The notes under the pieces are model-generated. The model was not told the DNA's origin. It ran no database searches and saw only the letters and a program-made list of their open reading frames with translations. Both the position numbers and the translations under genes were made by a program. Positions 1-5,802 of a DNA stretch of 7,192 bases are shown in pieces. The first letter of the stretch is position 1. Each line of letters begins with the position of its first letter. Origin of the DNA: an uncultured Enorma sp. GTDB lineage: Bacteria > Actinomycetota > Coriobacteriia > Coriobacteriales > Coriobacteriaceae. The DNA lies in NCBI GenBank assembly GCA_905210055.1, contig CAJLVH010000104.1:1-7192 (forward strand), written 5' to 3'.

Positions 1-199
1 GTCTTCGGGCTCGCCGCGCAGGCGGGGGGATGCGGGGGCGTCGGGCGCCGCTGCTCGCTGCGCTCGCCCGGCGCGTGCGCGGGCGACGGGGATGCGGGGG
101 TCGGAGGCGGCCTCGGGCGGCATCGCTTCGCTTGCCGCGTGCGGGGGAGGGGATGTGGCGGTCTTGGGCGCCGTCGCTTCGCTCGGCGCGTGCCGGGTT
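1..199. repeat. Degenerate GC-rich tandem repeats, about 61 bp unit
   Basis: The block reads as three to four imperfect copies of a unit that restarts at GGATG (28, 90 and 151, i.e. 62- and 61-bp steps). Each unit carries a core like GGGCGnCnTCGCTTCGCT followed by CGCGTGC and a G-run. The phrase GTCTT(c/g)GGGC occurs at 1-10 and again at 161-168 with one change. Some copies can form short GC hairpins, for example GCGCCG/CGGCGC around 168-189. Open frames across the block are rich in Arg, Gly and Ala and show no recognisable protein, so I treat it as non-coding. The array may extend beyond the left edge. Its role is unknown. Confidence 0.55.
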
Positions 200-200
200 G

Positions 201-349
201 GCCAAAAACGAAAGGTTGGTGACGCTGCTTCTCAGGAAACGGGGGTGCGCATCGCCCGCCGCCCTGGTAGGGCGCGCGGTTATCCCAGCTACGGGAGATT
301 CGCACCCGCATTCTCCGGGAAGAAGCGTCACCAACCTTTCGTTTTTGGC
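201..349. repeat. 149-bp element with 25-bp perfect inverted ends
   Basis: Positions 201-225 (GCCAAAAACG...GACGC) are the exact reverse complement of 325-349. The symmetry continues inward, at roughly two thirds identity, through 226-253 against 297-324, including GGGTGCG (243-249) against CGCACCC (301-307). The 43-bp centre has two further small hairpins: GCCCT-GGT-AGGGC near 260-272 and TCCC-AGCTAC-GGGA near 283-296. On either strand the transcript would fold into a long rod and end in CGTTTTTGGC. It could be a MITE-like mobile element, a bidirectional terminator for tatD and the unseen left neighbour, or a structured RNA. No target-site duplication is apparent in the bases next to the arms. 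Confidence 0.8.
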
Positions 350-379
350 TACTTTCCGCTTGGATGGTGCGTCTTGGGC

Positions 380-400
380 AGATTCGAGTCGCCCGAATCT
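380..400 (-). terminator. Hairpin just downstream of tatD
   Basis: AGATTCG (380-386) and CGAATCT (394-400) form a perfect 7-bp stem with a 7-base loop. It begins 2 bases beyond the tatD stop codon (403-405, read on the minus strand). No T-run follows, so it is not a textbook intrinsic terminator. It may protect the mRNA 3' end or act with the larger inverted-repeat element at 201-349. Confidence 0.3.
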
Positions 401-402
401 CG

Positions 403-1170
403 CTATGCTTCGAAATCGAGGAGCTGCGCACTGCGGGCGGCGATGGAGGTTCCGAGTGAGTTGGGGTCGGTGTGCCGTAGGTCTGCTACGTGGTTGAGGG
501 TGGTTTCAAGCGAGTGCTCTAGGGCAGTGAGTTCGTAGGGGGCATTGAGCTGGGGCGGGGCGTCTGTTTCGAGGAGGAGACGGTCGTCGGGGAGGATGCG
601 TGCGTATTCGCGGCCGCGTTTCGTGGCGAGCATGTACTCGTTGATTGAGAAGAGGCAGCCCAGGTGAACGGCGCGCCAGAGTTCGTCGCTGGAGCCGCTA
701 AACCAGTGCAGGATGCAGGATGAGGTAGCGATCGCGCCGCTTCGCTCGAGGATGTCGAGCACGCGGTTCACCGATCGAATGGCGTGGATGGATATGACGC
801 GTCCCTGAAGTGGATGTTCGGAAACCGCGCGCATGATGCGCTCGAACGCGGCAGTTTGCAGCTCGAGGCTTGCTGCTCCGCGTTTGCCGGCATCAAGCCC
901 CACCTCGCCTACGTAGCGTGAGTGTGCGACAAGTCCTTTCAGCAGTTCAATGTCGGCATCTCCGCAGGTGCCGTCTGCAAGCCACCAAGGATGAAGCCCT
1001 GCGCCCACGCGTACGTTCGGGCGGTTGGAAAATCGTTTGAGCGCAGCTGCGGTGTCGTGCGGAGTAACGGTCGTGCAGAACAAGCCTATGCCCAGATCCT
1101 GCGCGGCGCGCGCGATTTCGACGCCGTTCGTCATGAGGTCGAGATGAACGTGCGTGTCGACGAACCTCAT
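403..1170 (-). CDS. TatD family metal-dependent hydrolase
   Basis: A 255-residue TIM-barrel amidohydrolase-like protein of the TatD family; family length is usually about 250-265. The metal-ligand motifs appear in order: DTHVHLD (H7, H9), GLHPWW (59-63), EVGLD (E89), SIHAIR (H129), LHWFSG (H155) and ETDAPP (D203). Characterised TatD proteins are Mg-dependent 3'-5' exonucleases or deoxyribonucleases linked to DNA repair or RNA turnover; the substrate here is inferred only. The ATG at 1170 overlaps the tcdA stop as ATGA, which implies translational coupling, with GGTGA as a possible ribosome binding site 6 bases upstream. All six ligands are present, so it should be active. The gene is second in the tcdA-tatD operon. 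Confidence 0.93.
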   Translation of the reverse strand: MRFVDTHVHLDLMTNGVEIARAAQDLGIGLFCTTVTPHDTAAALKRFSNRPNVRVGAGLHPWWLADGTCGDADIELLKGLVAHSRYVGEVGLDAGKRGAASLELQTAAFERIMRAVSEHPLQGRVISIHAIRSVNRVLDILERSGAIATSSCILHWFSGSSDELWRAVHLGCLFSINEYMLATKRGREYARILPDDRLLLETDAPPQLNAPYELTALEHSLETTLNHVADLRHTDPNSLGTSIAARSAQLLDFEA

Positions 1171-1970
1171 CGCGAGTCACCGCCGGCATCGATTCCAACA
1201 ATCCGCCTCATCACGAATCCGGCGAGCATCTGTCCCATGATGGGCGGGAGATAGGAGGTCGTGCCCAAAGGTGGGCGCCCGCTTTTCGCGCATTGACCCT
1301 CATTGTCTATCGTTTTCGCATTGCCCGGGGCATCTGCGCTCTGTGGGGGGTCGAGCGGTGTTTCGGGCGAGTAGAGCACGTCGAGCCGGCGGATTCCGCG
1401 TTTGCGGCAGCATTTGCGGATGACGCGGGCGAGTGCATCGCCCTGCGTGTCGTAGATATCGGCGAAGCGCAGGAGTTCAGGATAGAGCTTCATCGCGCCG
1501 CCCATGCTGCTCACGATCGGGATATCGAGCTCTTGTGCACACGCGGCGAGCTCAAGCTTCGTCGAGACGGTATCGATAGCGTCGACGATGTAATCGATGC
1601 GCCCGCCCGCCTCAGCGCGGCAAGAAGCGATGAGGCAGGCGACGTCTCCAGGCAGCAGGAACGCATCCCGTGTGATCACGCGTGTACTGGGGTTGATGCG
1701 CTTTACGAGCGTGCGTACTGCGTCGACCTTTCGCATGCCGACGGTATCCGTCCATGCGACGGCCTGCCGGTTGGTGTTGCTCGCTGCGACCTCGTCGCCA
1801 TCGACGGCGACGATCGTGCCTATGGCGCCGCGCGCGAGCGCCTCGATGCAGTTCGAGCCCACACCGCCTGCGCCCACGACCATAACGGTTGCTGCTTGCA
1901 GGCGGGCAAGTCCCGCTGCGCCCCAAAGCGCTTCAAGCCGTGATGTCAGAGTATCGTTCATAGCTCTCAT
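1167..1970 (-). CDS. tcdA: tRNA threonylcarbamoyladenosine dehydratase (TcdA/CsdL, E1-like)
   Basis: A 267-residue ThiF/MoeB/E1-like protein. The family catalyses ATP-dependent dehydration of t6A37 to cyclic ct6A in tRNAs that read ANN codons. Visible features are a Rossmann nucleotide site GAGGVGSN (33-40), acidic D57/D59, NTNRQ (65-69) and a VDAID stretch (129-133). Also present are the family block RFADIYDT...DALARVIRK (168-186), VLYSPETP (198-205) and a C-terminal helix after LGTTSYLPPIMG (235-246). Residues 206-234 are a low-complexity linker. A second ATG at 1961 (MNDTL...) has GAGAG just upstream; the ATG at 1970 has no ribosome binding site, so the true start may be 1961. It heads a two-gene operon with tatD (4-bp overlap) and is divergent from ettA. 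Confidence 0.92.
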   Translation of the reverse strand: MRAMNDTLTSRLEALWGAAGLARLQAATVMVVGAGGVGSNCIEALARGAIGTIVAVDGDEVAASNTNRQAVAWTDTVGMRKVDAVRTLVKRINPSTRVITRDAFLLPGDVACLIASCRAEAGGRIDYIVDAIDTVSTKLELAACAQELDIPIVSSMGGAMKLYPELLRFADIYDTQGDALARVIRKCCRKRGIRRLDVLYSPETPLDPPQSADAPGNAKTIDNEGQCAKSGRPPLGTTSYLPPIMGQMLAGFVMRRIVGIDAGGDSR

Positions 1971-1980
1971 TCTACGTGTA

Positions 1981-2009
1981 AAAATACCCCAGTGACTTTT
2001 TTACATCAA
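1981..2009 (-). promoter_or_regulatory. Putative promoter of tcdA-tatD
   Basis: On the minus strand TTGATG (2004-2009) and TATTTT (1981-1986) are separated by 17 bp, a fair sigma-70-type match (4/6 in each box). Transcription would start near 1974-1976. That leaves almost no leader before the ATG at 1970 and a short leader before the ATG at 1961. Predicted by eye only. Confidence 0.45.
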
Positions 2010-2076
2010 ACACGTCGACCTTGGGTCGAGACGTTAGAGTTCTCGCGCCGCGTCGTAAGTCGAAAACCCTGGGGTA
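1985..2076. repeat. Dyads in the tcdA/ettA divergent region
   Basis: An 8-bp inverted pair, TACCCCAG (1985-1992) and CTGGGGTA (2069-2076), flanks a tighter dyad. In the inner one ACGTCGACC (2012-2020) pairs with GGTCGA-g-ACGT (2024-2034) around a 3-base loop, with one bulged G. The outer left copy sits between the proposed tcdA -10 and -35 boxes. They could be operator sites or a 5' leader hairpin of ettA; chance is possible. Confidence 0.3.
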
Positions 2077-2170
2077 GATATGCGTGCATGGTTTAGCCGT
2101 GGAGAGCGGCTTTTGCTCTGGGCGAATACCAGCGAGTCTGCGACTATGCTGCATGTATGAGTTGTCAAGA

Positions 2171-2176
2171 ACGGAG
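2171..2176 (+). promoter_or_regulatory. Ribosome binding site deciding the ettA start
   Basis: ACGGAG lies 6 bases before the ATG at 2183. The reading frame is open further upstream to 2084, but that stretch resembles no ABC-F N-terminus. This site plus the conserved MAEFIYQM opening fixes the start at 2183. Confidence 0.75.
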
Positions 2177-2182
2177 TTTCTC

Positions 2183-3862
2183 ATGGCAGAGTTCATCTAC
2201 CAGATGTACCAGGCGCGCAAGGCGCATGGCGACAAGGTCATCCTCGATGACGTGACCTTGAGCTTCTACCCGGGCGCGAAGATCGGCGTTGTGGGTCCCA
2301 ACGGCATGGGCAAGTCGACGCTTCTCAAGATCATGGCGGGTGTCGAGGAAGTGTCCAACGGCGATGCGCGCCTTACGCCCGGCTACACCGTTGGCCTGCT
2401 CGAGCAGGAGCCGCCGCTCGACGACGATAAGACCGTCATCGAGAACGTGCGCATGGCGTTCGGCGACCTGCTCGCCAAGGTCGAGCGCTTCAACAAGATC
2501 GGCGAGGAGATGGCCGAGCCCGATGCGGATTTCGACTCCCTCATGGCCGAGATGGGCAAGCTCCAGGACGAGATCGACGCGGCCGATGGCTGGGATATCG
2601 ACTCCAAGCTCGGCCAGGCGATGGACGCCCTCCAGCTACCCGATTCCGACATGCCCGTGAGCGTGCTCTCCGGCGGCGAGCGTCGCCGCGTGGCACTCTG
2701 CAAGCTGCTCCTTGAGGCACCCGACCTGCTGCTTTTGGACGAGCCCACGAACCACCTGGACGCCGAGTCGGTGCTGTGGCTCGAGCATTTCCTGAAGAAC
2801 TACCCCGGTGCCGTGCTTGCTGTCACGCACGACCGCTACTTCCTGGATAACGTCGCGGAGTGGATCTGCGAGGTCGACCGTGGCCACCTCTATCCCTACA
2901 AGGGCAACTATTCCACCTATCTCGAGACCAAGGCCGCGCGCATCGCCGCGCAGGGGCAGCGCGACGCCAAGCTTGCGAAGCGTATGGCCTCCGAACTCGA
3001 GTGGGTGCGATCCAGCCCCAAGGCTCGCCAGGCGAAGAACAAGGCACGTCTCGCTCGCTACGAGGAGATGGAGGCCGAGGCGCGCGCGAGCCAGAAGCTC
3101 GACTGGACGGATATCCGCATTCCCGTGGGCCCGCGCCTGGGAGCGAAGGTACTCGAGGTCGAGCACCTGCACAAGGAGTTCGACGGCCGCGTGCTCATCG
3201 ACGACCTTTCATTCAGCCTGCCGCGTGCGGGCATCGTGGGTGTGATCGGCCCGAATGGCGTGGGTAAGTCGACGCTCTTCAAGATGATCATCGGTGAAGA
3301 AGAGCCTTCGAGCGGTACGATCGAGCTTGGCGAGTCCGTGAAGGTGTCGTACGTCGACCAGAACCGTGCGGGCATCGACCCCGACAAGACGCTCTGGGAG
3401 GTCGTCTCGGGCGGCACCGATAAGATGATCGTCGGCGAGACCGAGGTGCCGAGCCGCGCCTATGTGGCGAGTTTCGGCTTCAAGGGCCAAGACCAGCAGA
3501 AGCGCGCCGGTGTGCTCTCCGGCGGTGAGCGCAACCGCCTGAACCTGGCGCTCACCCTGAAGCAGGGCGGCAACCTGCTGCTCCTCGACGAGCCCACGAA
3601 CGACCTCGATGTCGAGACGCTCTCCTCGCTCGAGGCGGCGCTCTTGGAATTCCCCGGCTGTTCTGTGGTCATCAGCCACGACCGCATGTTCCTCGACCGT
3701 GTGGCAACGCACATCCTCGCGTGGGAGGGCACGGACGAGAATCCCGGCGCGTGGTATTGGTTCGAAGGCAACTTCGCCGCCTACCAGGAGAACCGTGTGG
3801 CACGCCTCGGCGAGGATGCCGCGCAGCCGCACCGCATCCACCGCAAGCTTACCCGCGATTAG
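2183..3862 (+). CDS. ettA: Energy-dependent translational throttle protein EttA (ABC-F ATPase)
   Basis: A 559-residue ABC-F protein with two ABC ATPase domains and no membrane segment; E. coli EttA has 555. EttA binds the ribosomal E site and couples the cell's ATP/ADP ratio to the first elongation steps. Domain 1 has Walker A GPNGMGKST (38-46), signature LSGGERRR (162-169), Walker B LLLLDEPTNHLD (182-193) and switch His THDR (215-218). The insertion at about 92-140 is the EttA arm. A charged helical linker (about 245-310, with SSPKARQAKNKAR) is the P-site tRNA interaction motif. Domain 2 has GPNGVGKST (357-365), LSGGERNR (445-452), LLLLDEPTNDLD (465-476) and SHDR (498-501). Both catalytic Glu residues are intact. 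The stop is followed by a long inverted repeat. It is a stand-alone gene divergent from tcdA. Antibiotic-resistance ABC-F is a less likely alternative. Confidence 0.95.
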   Translation: MAEFIYQMYQARKAHGDKVILDDVTLSFYPGAKIGVVGPNGMGKSTLLKIMAGVEEVSNGDARLTPGYTVGLLEQEPPLDDDKTVIENVRMAFGDLLAKVERFNKIGEEMAEPDADFDSLMAEMGKLQDEIDAADGWDIDSKLGQAMDALQLPDSDMPVSVLSGGERRRVALCKLLLEAPDLLLLDEPTNHLDAESVLWLEHFLKNYPGAVLAVTHDRYFLDNVAEWICEVDRGHLYPYKGNYSTYLETKAARIAAQGQRDAKLAKRMASELEWVRSSPKARQAKNKARLARYEEMEAEARASQKLDWTDIRIPVGPRLGAKVLEVEHLHKEFDGRVLIDDLSFSLPRAGIVGVIGPNGVGKSTLFKMIIGEEEPSSGTIELGESVKVSYVDQNRAGIDPDKTLWEVVSGGTDKMIVGETEVPSRAYVASFGFKGQDQQKRAGVLSGGERNRLNLALTLKQGGNLLLLDEPTNDLDVETLSSLEAALLEFPGCSVVISHDRMFLDRVATHILAWEGTDENPGAWYWFEGNFAAYQENRVARLGEDAAQPHRIHRKLTRD

Positions 3863-3872
3863 ATTCGCTTCG

Positions 3873-3941
3873 ACGACGTCGACCTTTTCCGCCAGATTTC
3901 TCAAACGGAAGGACGAAAACGGCGGAATATGTCGACGTCGT
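3873..3941. repeat. Long imperfect inverted repeat after ettA
   Basis: Arms 3873-3893 (ACGACGTCGAC, then CTTTT, CCGCC) and 3921-3941 match as reverse complements at 19 of 21 positions. The outer 11 and inner 5 base pairs are perfect, and the loop is 27 bases. It starts 10 bases after the ettA stop. A terminator role is plausible by position, but there is no T-run after the stem. A palindromic repeat element or operator is the alternative. Confidence 0.6.
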
Positions 3942-3987
3942 TCAGGGTTCACGTCCGCCACGCGTTCCGCTACGCTGTTTCGACGGC

Positions 3988-4018
3988 TTGGGATGCGCGC
4001 GGATGAATAGGGTACAAT
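3988..4018 (+). promoter_or_regulatory. Putative promoter of the gntR pair
   Basis: TACAAT (4013-4018) is a near-consensus -10 box (5/6). TTGGGA (3988-3993), 19 bp upstream, is a weak -35. Transcription would start about 4024-4027, giving a leader of roughly 47-50 bases before the GTG at 4074. Confidence 0.5.
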
Positions 4019-4026
4019 TGCTCACG

Positions 4027-4077
4027 ATGTACGCGGCCGGCCGCTCGGGCATCGTTCGAGGGGCTGTCGGCATGTGA
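4027..4077 (+). CDS. Possible 16-residue leader peptide overlapping gntR start
   Basis: An ATG at 4027 opens a 16-codon frame (MYAAGRSGIVRGAVGM) that ends in TGA at 4075-4077, overlapping the GTG start of the next gene by three bases (4075-4077 against GTG at 4074-4076). The ATG falls at or next to the start site predicted from the TACAAT box, so it would be read as a leaderless message; no ribosome binding site precedes it. The overlap would allow translational coupling. It is short enough to occur by chance, and there is no run of a regulatory amino acid. Confidence 0.2.
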   Translation: MYAAGRSGIVRGAVGM

Positions 4078-4862
4078 CGAAAGGGCAGGATCGAGTGGTG
4101 GGCGGTATCCCGGCAACTCCTCCGCGCGACCGCGCCGAGGAGGGGATTCTCTACTACATACAGCGCTATCGCCTCACGGGCGGCGACCGCCTGCCTGCTG
4201 AGCGCGATCTTGCCGAAGAACTTGGGGTCTCGCGCACGGCGCTTCGCGCGGCGATCGGCCGGCTCGAATCCGCTCACATGCTTGAACGCCGTCATGGCGC
4301 GGGTACGTTTATCTGCCCCGCCAAACCCGTCAACATCTTCGAGGACACGTACAGCTACTCCGATTCCGTGCGCACCGTGGGGCGCGTGCCCGGTTCGCGC
4401 GTGATCTCTGCCCGGTGGGAGACCGCCGATGCCGCCCTCGCGGAACGTACCGGCCTTGCCGAGGGTGCTCCTATCTTCGAACTCTGCCGCGTGCGTCTTG
4501 CCGACGAGCACCCCGTATCGATTGAGACATCTTCGATCAACGGCTCGCTGTGCCCGGGTATCGACCGCTTCGATTTCGGCAGCGAGGAACTCTACCGCGT
4601 GCTTGAACGAGCGTATGGCATCCGCGTCGAGCACGGTATCGAACGCATCTCCATCTCGCGCGCGAATGGCGACGAGGCGGATTACCTAGGCATCGCGAAG
4701 GGGTCGCCGGCGTTCTTCGAATCGGCGCTCGAGTACGATGCCGAGCACACGCTCGTGGAGTACGTGAAGACGGTCATCAATCCGGCGCGCTACCGCTTCG
4801 CAAGCCTGAGCGGAAGGCAAGAGGTTATGCCCAAGGAGGTGCTTGCATGGCTGAACGCGTAG
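4074..4862 (+). CDS. GntR/HutC-family transcriptional regulator (wHTH + UTRA), first of pair
   Basis: A 262-residue regulator. Residues about 20-84 form the GntR winged helix-turn-helix, with GDRLPAERDLAEELGVSRTA (37-56) and wing HGAGTFI (74-80). Residues about 103-245 form a UTRA ligand-binding domain, with an ELCRVRLAD strand (136-144), VSIETS (148-153) and a closing VEYVKTVINPARYRF stretch (228-242). Family members are dimeric repressors that release DNA on binding a sugar phosphate or amino-acid-related effector. I took the GTG at 4074, with GAGGGG at 4058-4063 upstream; GTG at 4095 or 4098 is also possible. It overlaps the second regulator by 16 bp in another frame, so the two are co-transcribed. 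The likely targets are the SIS genes downstream; the effector is unknown. Confidence 0.9.
   Translation: MTKGQDRVVGGIPATPPRDRAEEGILYYIQRYRLTGGDRLPAERDLAEELGVSRTALRAAIGRLESAHMLERRHGAGTFICPAKPVNIFEDTYSYSDSVRTVGRVPGSRVISARWETADAALAERTGLAEGAPIFELCRVRLADEHPVSIETSSINGSLCPGIDRFDFGSEELYRVLERAYGIRVEHGIERISISRANGDEADYLGIAKGSPAFFESALEYDAEHTLVEYVKTVINPARYRFASLSGRQEVMPKEVLAWLNA
4833..4840 (+). promoter_or_regulatory. Strong ribosome binding site inside gntR-1
   Basis: AAGGAGGT is a full Shine-Dalgarno match lying within the coding sequence of the first regulator, 6 bases before the ATG at 4847. It confirms that the second regulator starts inside the end of the first and suggests strong independent initiation. 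Confidence 0.85.
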
Positions 4863-5581
4863 ACGCCCACCGCCCTGGTACGGGCATCAGCTCTTTGAGC
4901 GGCTTCATCTCCGATAAGCTGGTCGAGCGCATCGAGCGCGGCGAATATCCGGAAGGCTCCGCGATGCCCTCTGAGCACGATCTGGCGCGGGAGTTCGGTG
5001 CGACGCGCTTCGTGGTGCGCGCTGCTCTCGACGATCTTGCTGTCATGGGGCGGATTCGCCGCGTACAAGGCAAGGGAACCTACGTTACCAGCCGGCGCTT
5101 CGAAGAGGTCGGCGAGGTGGGGGGCTTTCGCGAATCTGCCCGCACCTCAAACCGCGCCGCTTCCGTGCGCGTGCTTTCCCGTTCGCGCCGTCTCGCAGGG
5201 CCATACTTCTCGCGCATCTTCTCGATCGACGAAGCAGATGTGCTCTATTCGATCCGGCGCCTCAACAGCGTCGACGGCGAGCCCCTTTCTATCGAGCGCG
5301 CGCTCGTGCCGCTCGCTTTGTTCGAAGGCATCGAAGAGGTCGATGTTTCCGTGTTCAGCTTGTACGAGACATATAAGATGTACGGTCGCGAGGTCGTGGC
5401 GACGGGCGAGCGGCTCGACATCGAGACCCTTTCCGCCCACGATGCCGCGCTGCTGCAGGTCGAACCTGGCGAGCCGGCGCTCTCGCTCGCCTGCCTGAGC
5501 TTCGATGCAACGGGATGCGTGGTCGAGTATTCCAATTCACTCTGCCGTGCAGATCGGGGAAGTTACAGCTACGAGTACTGA
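4847..5581 (+). CDS. GntR/HutC-family transcriptional regulator (wHTH + UTRA), second of pair
   Basis: A 244-residue regulator of the same architecture as its upstream neighbour but clearly divergent in sequence. The N-terminal winged helix-turn-helix spans about 18-82, with AMPSEHDLAREFGATRFVVR (39-58) and the wing QGKGTYV (74-80). The UTRA domain spans about 100-240, with the conserved strand SIRRLNSVDGEPLSIERALV (135-154) and VVEYSNSLCRADR (225-237). It should bind a phosphorylated sugar or related metabolite through UTRA and DNA through the N-domain. The start is fixed by the AAGGAGGT site. No terminator is obvious after the TGA at 5579-5581. It is followed by 221 bp carrying paired operator-like sites ahead of the SIS genes. 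Which of the two regulators binds them cannot be read from the sequence. Confidence 0.9.
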   Translation: MAERVDAHRPGTGISSLSGFISDKLVERIERGEYPEGSAMPSEHDLAREFGATRFVVRAALDDLAVMGRIRRVQGKGTYVTSRRFEEVGEVGGFRESARTSNRAASVRVLSRSRRLAGPYFSRIFSIDEADVLYSIRRLNSVDGEPLSIERALVPLALFEGIEEVDVSVFSLYETYKMYGREVVATGERLDIETLSAHDAALLQVEPGEPALSLACLSFDATGCVVEYSNSLCRADRGSYSYEY

Positions 5582-5642
5582 GGCTGAAGGGCTCGCGGCA
5601 AAGGTGTGCACCGTCATGGACACCGCGTTCCGCCAAGTGCAA

Positions 5643-5673
5643 AGCAAATAAAACCAATCACCGATGATTTGCT
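5643..5673. other. Overlapping small dyads upstream of the SIS operon
   Basis: AGCAAAT (5643-5649) pairs with ATTTGCT (5667-5673), and AATCA (5656-5660) pairs with TGATT (5665-5669) across a CCGA loop. The two stems share bases 5667-5669 and so compete in RNA; in DNA they may be protein sites. Directly after them GCGCTGTC is repeated (5683-5690 and 5695-5702). The stretch 5582-5640 shows nothing else clear. Confidence 0.25.
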
Positions 5674-5704
5674 ACCGCTTAGCGCTGTCCCTTTGCGCTG
5701 TCGA

Positions 5705-5746
5705 AAGTGGTATTAAATACTCATAATTGATAAGTGGTATTAAATA
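5705..5746. promoter_or_regulatory. Paired operator-like direct repeats (GntR-type)
   Basis: AAGTGGTATTAAATA occurs exactly twice, at 5705-5719 and 5732-5746, 27 bp start to start. The first copy contains the odd-length dyad GTATT-A-AATAC (5710-5720); the second differs only in its last base. Short AT-rich dyads containing TGGTAT are typical of GntR/HutC operators, and two HutC-type regulators sit just upstream. A CATAAT box (5722-5727) lies between the copies and could be a -10 element, so binding would block transcription. No good -35 partner was found. Confidence 0.65.
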
Positions 5747-5756
5747 GCTTTGAAAT

Positions 5757-5772
5757 GTTGCTTAGCTGCAAC
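5757..5772. other. Hairpin in the SIS operon leader
   Basis: GTTGC (5757-5761) and GCAAC (5768-5772) form a perfect 5-bp stem around TTAGCT. It lies 18 bases upstream of the GGAAGGTG ribosome binding site of the next gene. It may be an operator half or an mRNA stabilising stem. Confidence 0.25.
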
Positions 5773-5802
5773 CACCGTCCGTGGCGTATGGGAAGGTGAT
5801 GC

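Noticed and set aside
244..310. Minus strand looks in part like a cobalamin riboswitch (GTGCGAATCT followed by AGCTG) or a tRNA-like fold (GGGTGCG/CGCACCC outer stem).
   Set aside because: The conserved ACCTGCC box and the GCCACTG-like segment of the cobalamin riboswitch are missing, and there is no T-arm or valid anticodon stem in tRNA order. The stem is part of the larger inverted repeat.
30..538. Open frames of about 150 codons on the plus strand at the left end.
   Set aside because: They run through degenerate repeats and the inverted-repeat element, are rich in Arg, Gly and Ser, lack a ribosome binding site and overlap the end of tatD; they look like GC-driven artefacts.
403..1170. TatD protein as the nuclease of a Qat-type anti-phage system.
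   Set aside because: None of the other Qat components (ATPase QatA, QatB, QueC-like QatC) is adjacent. The partner is tcdA, a housekeeping tRNA gene.
2084..2182. Upstream extension of ettA by 33 codons.
   Set aside because: No ribosome binding site at 2084, the added residues do not resemble ABC-F N-termini, and ACGGAG plus MAEFIYQM at 2183 fits the family.
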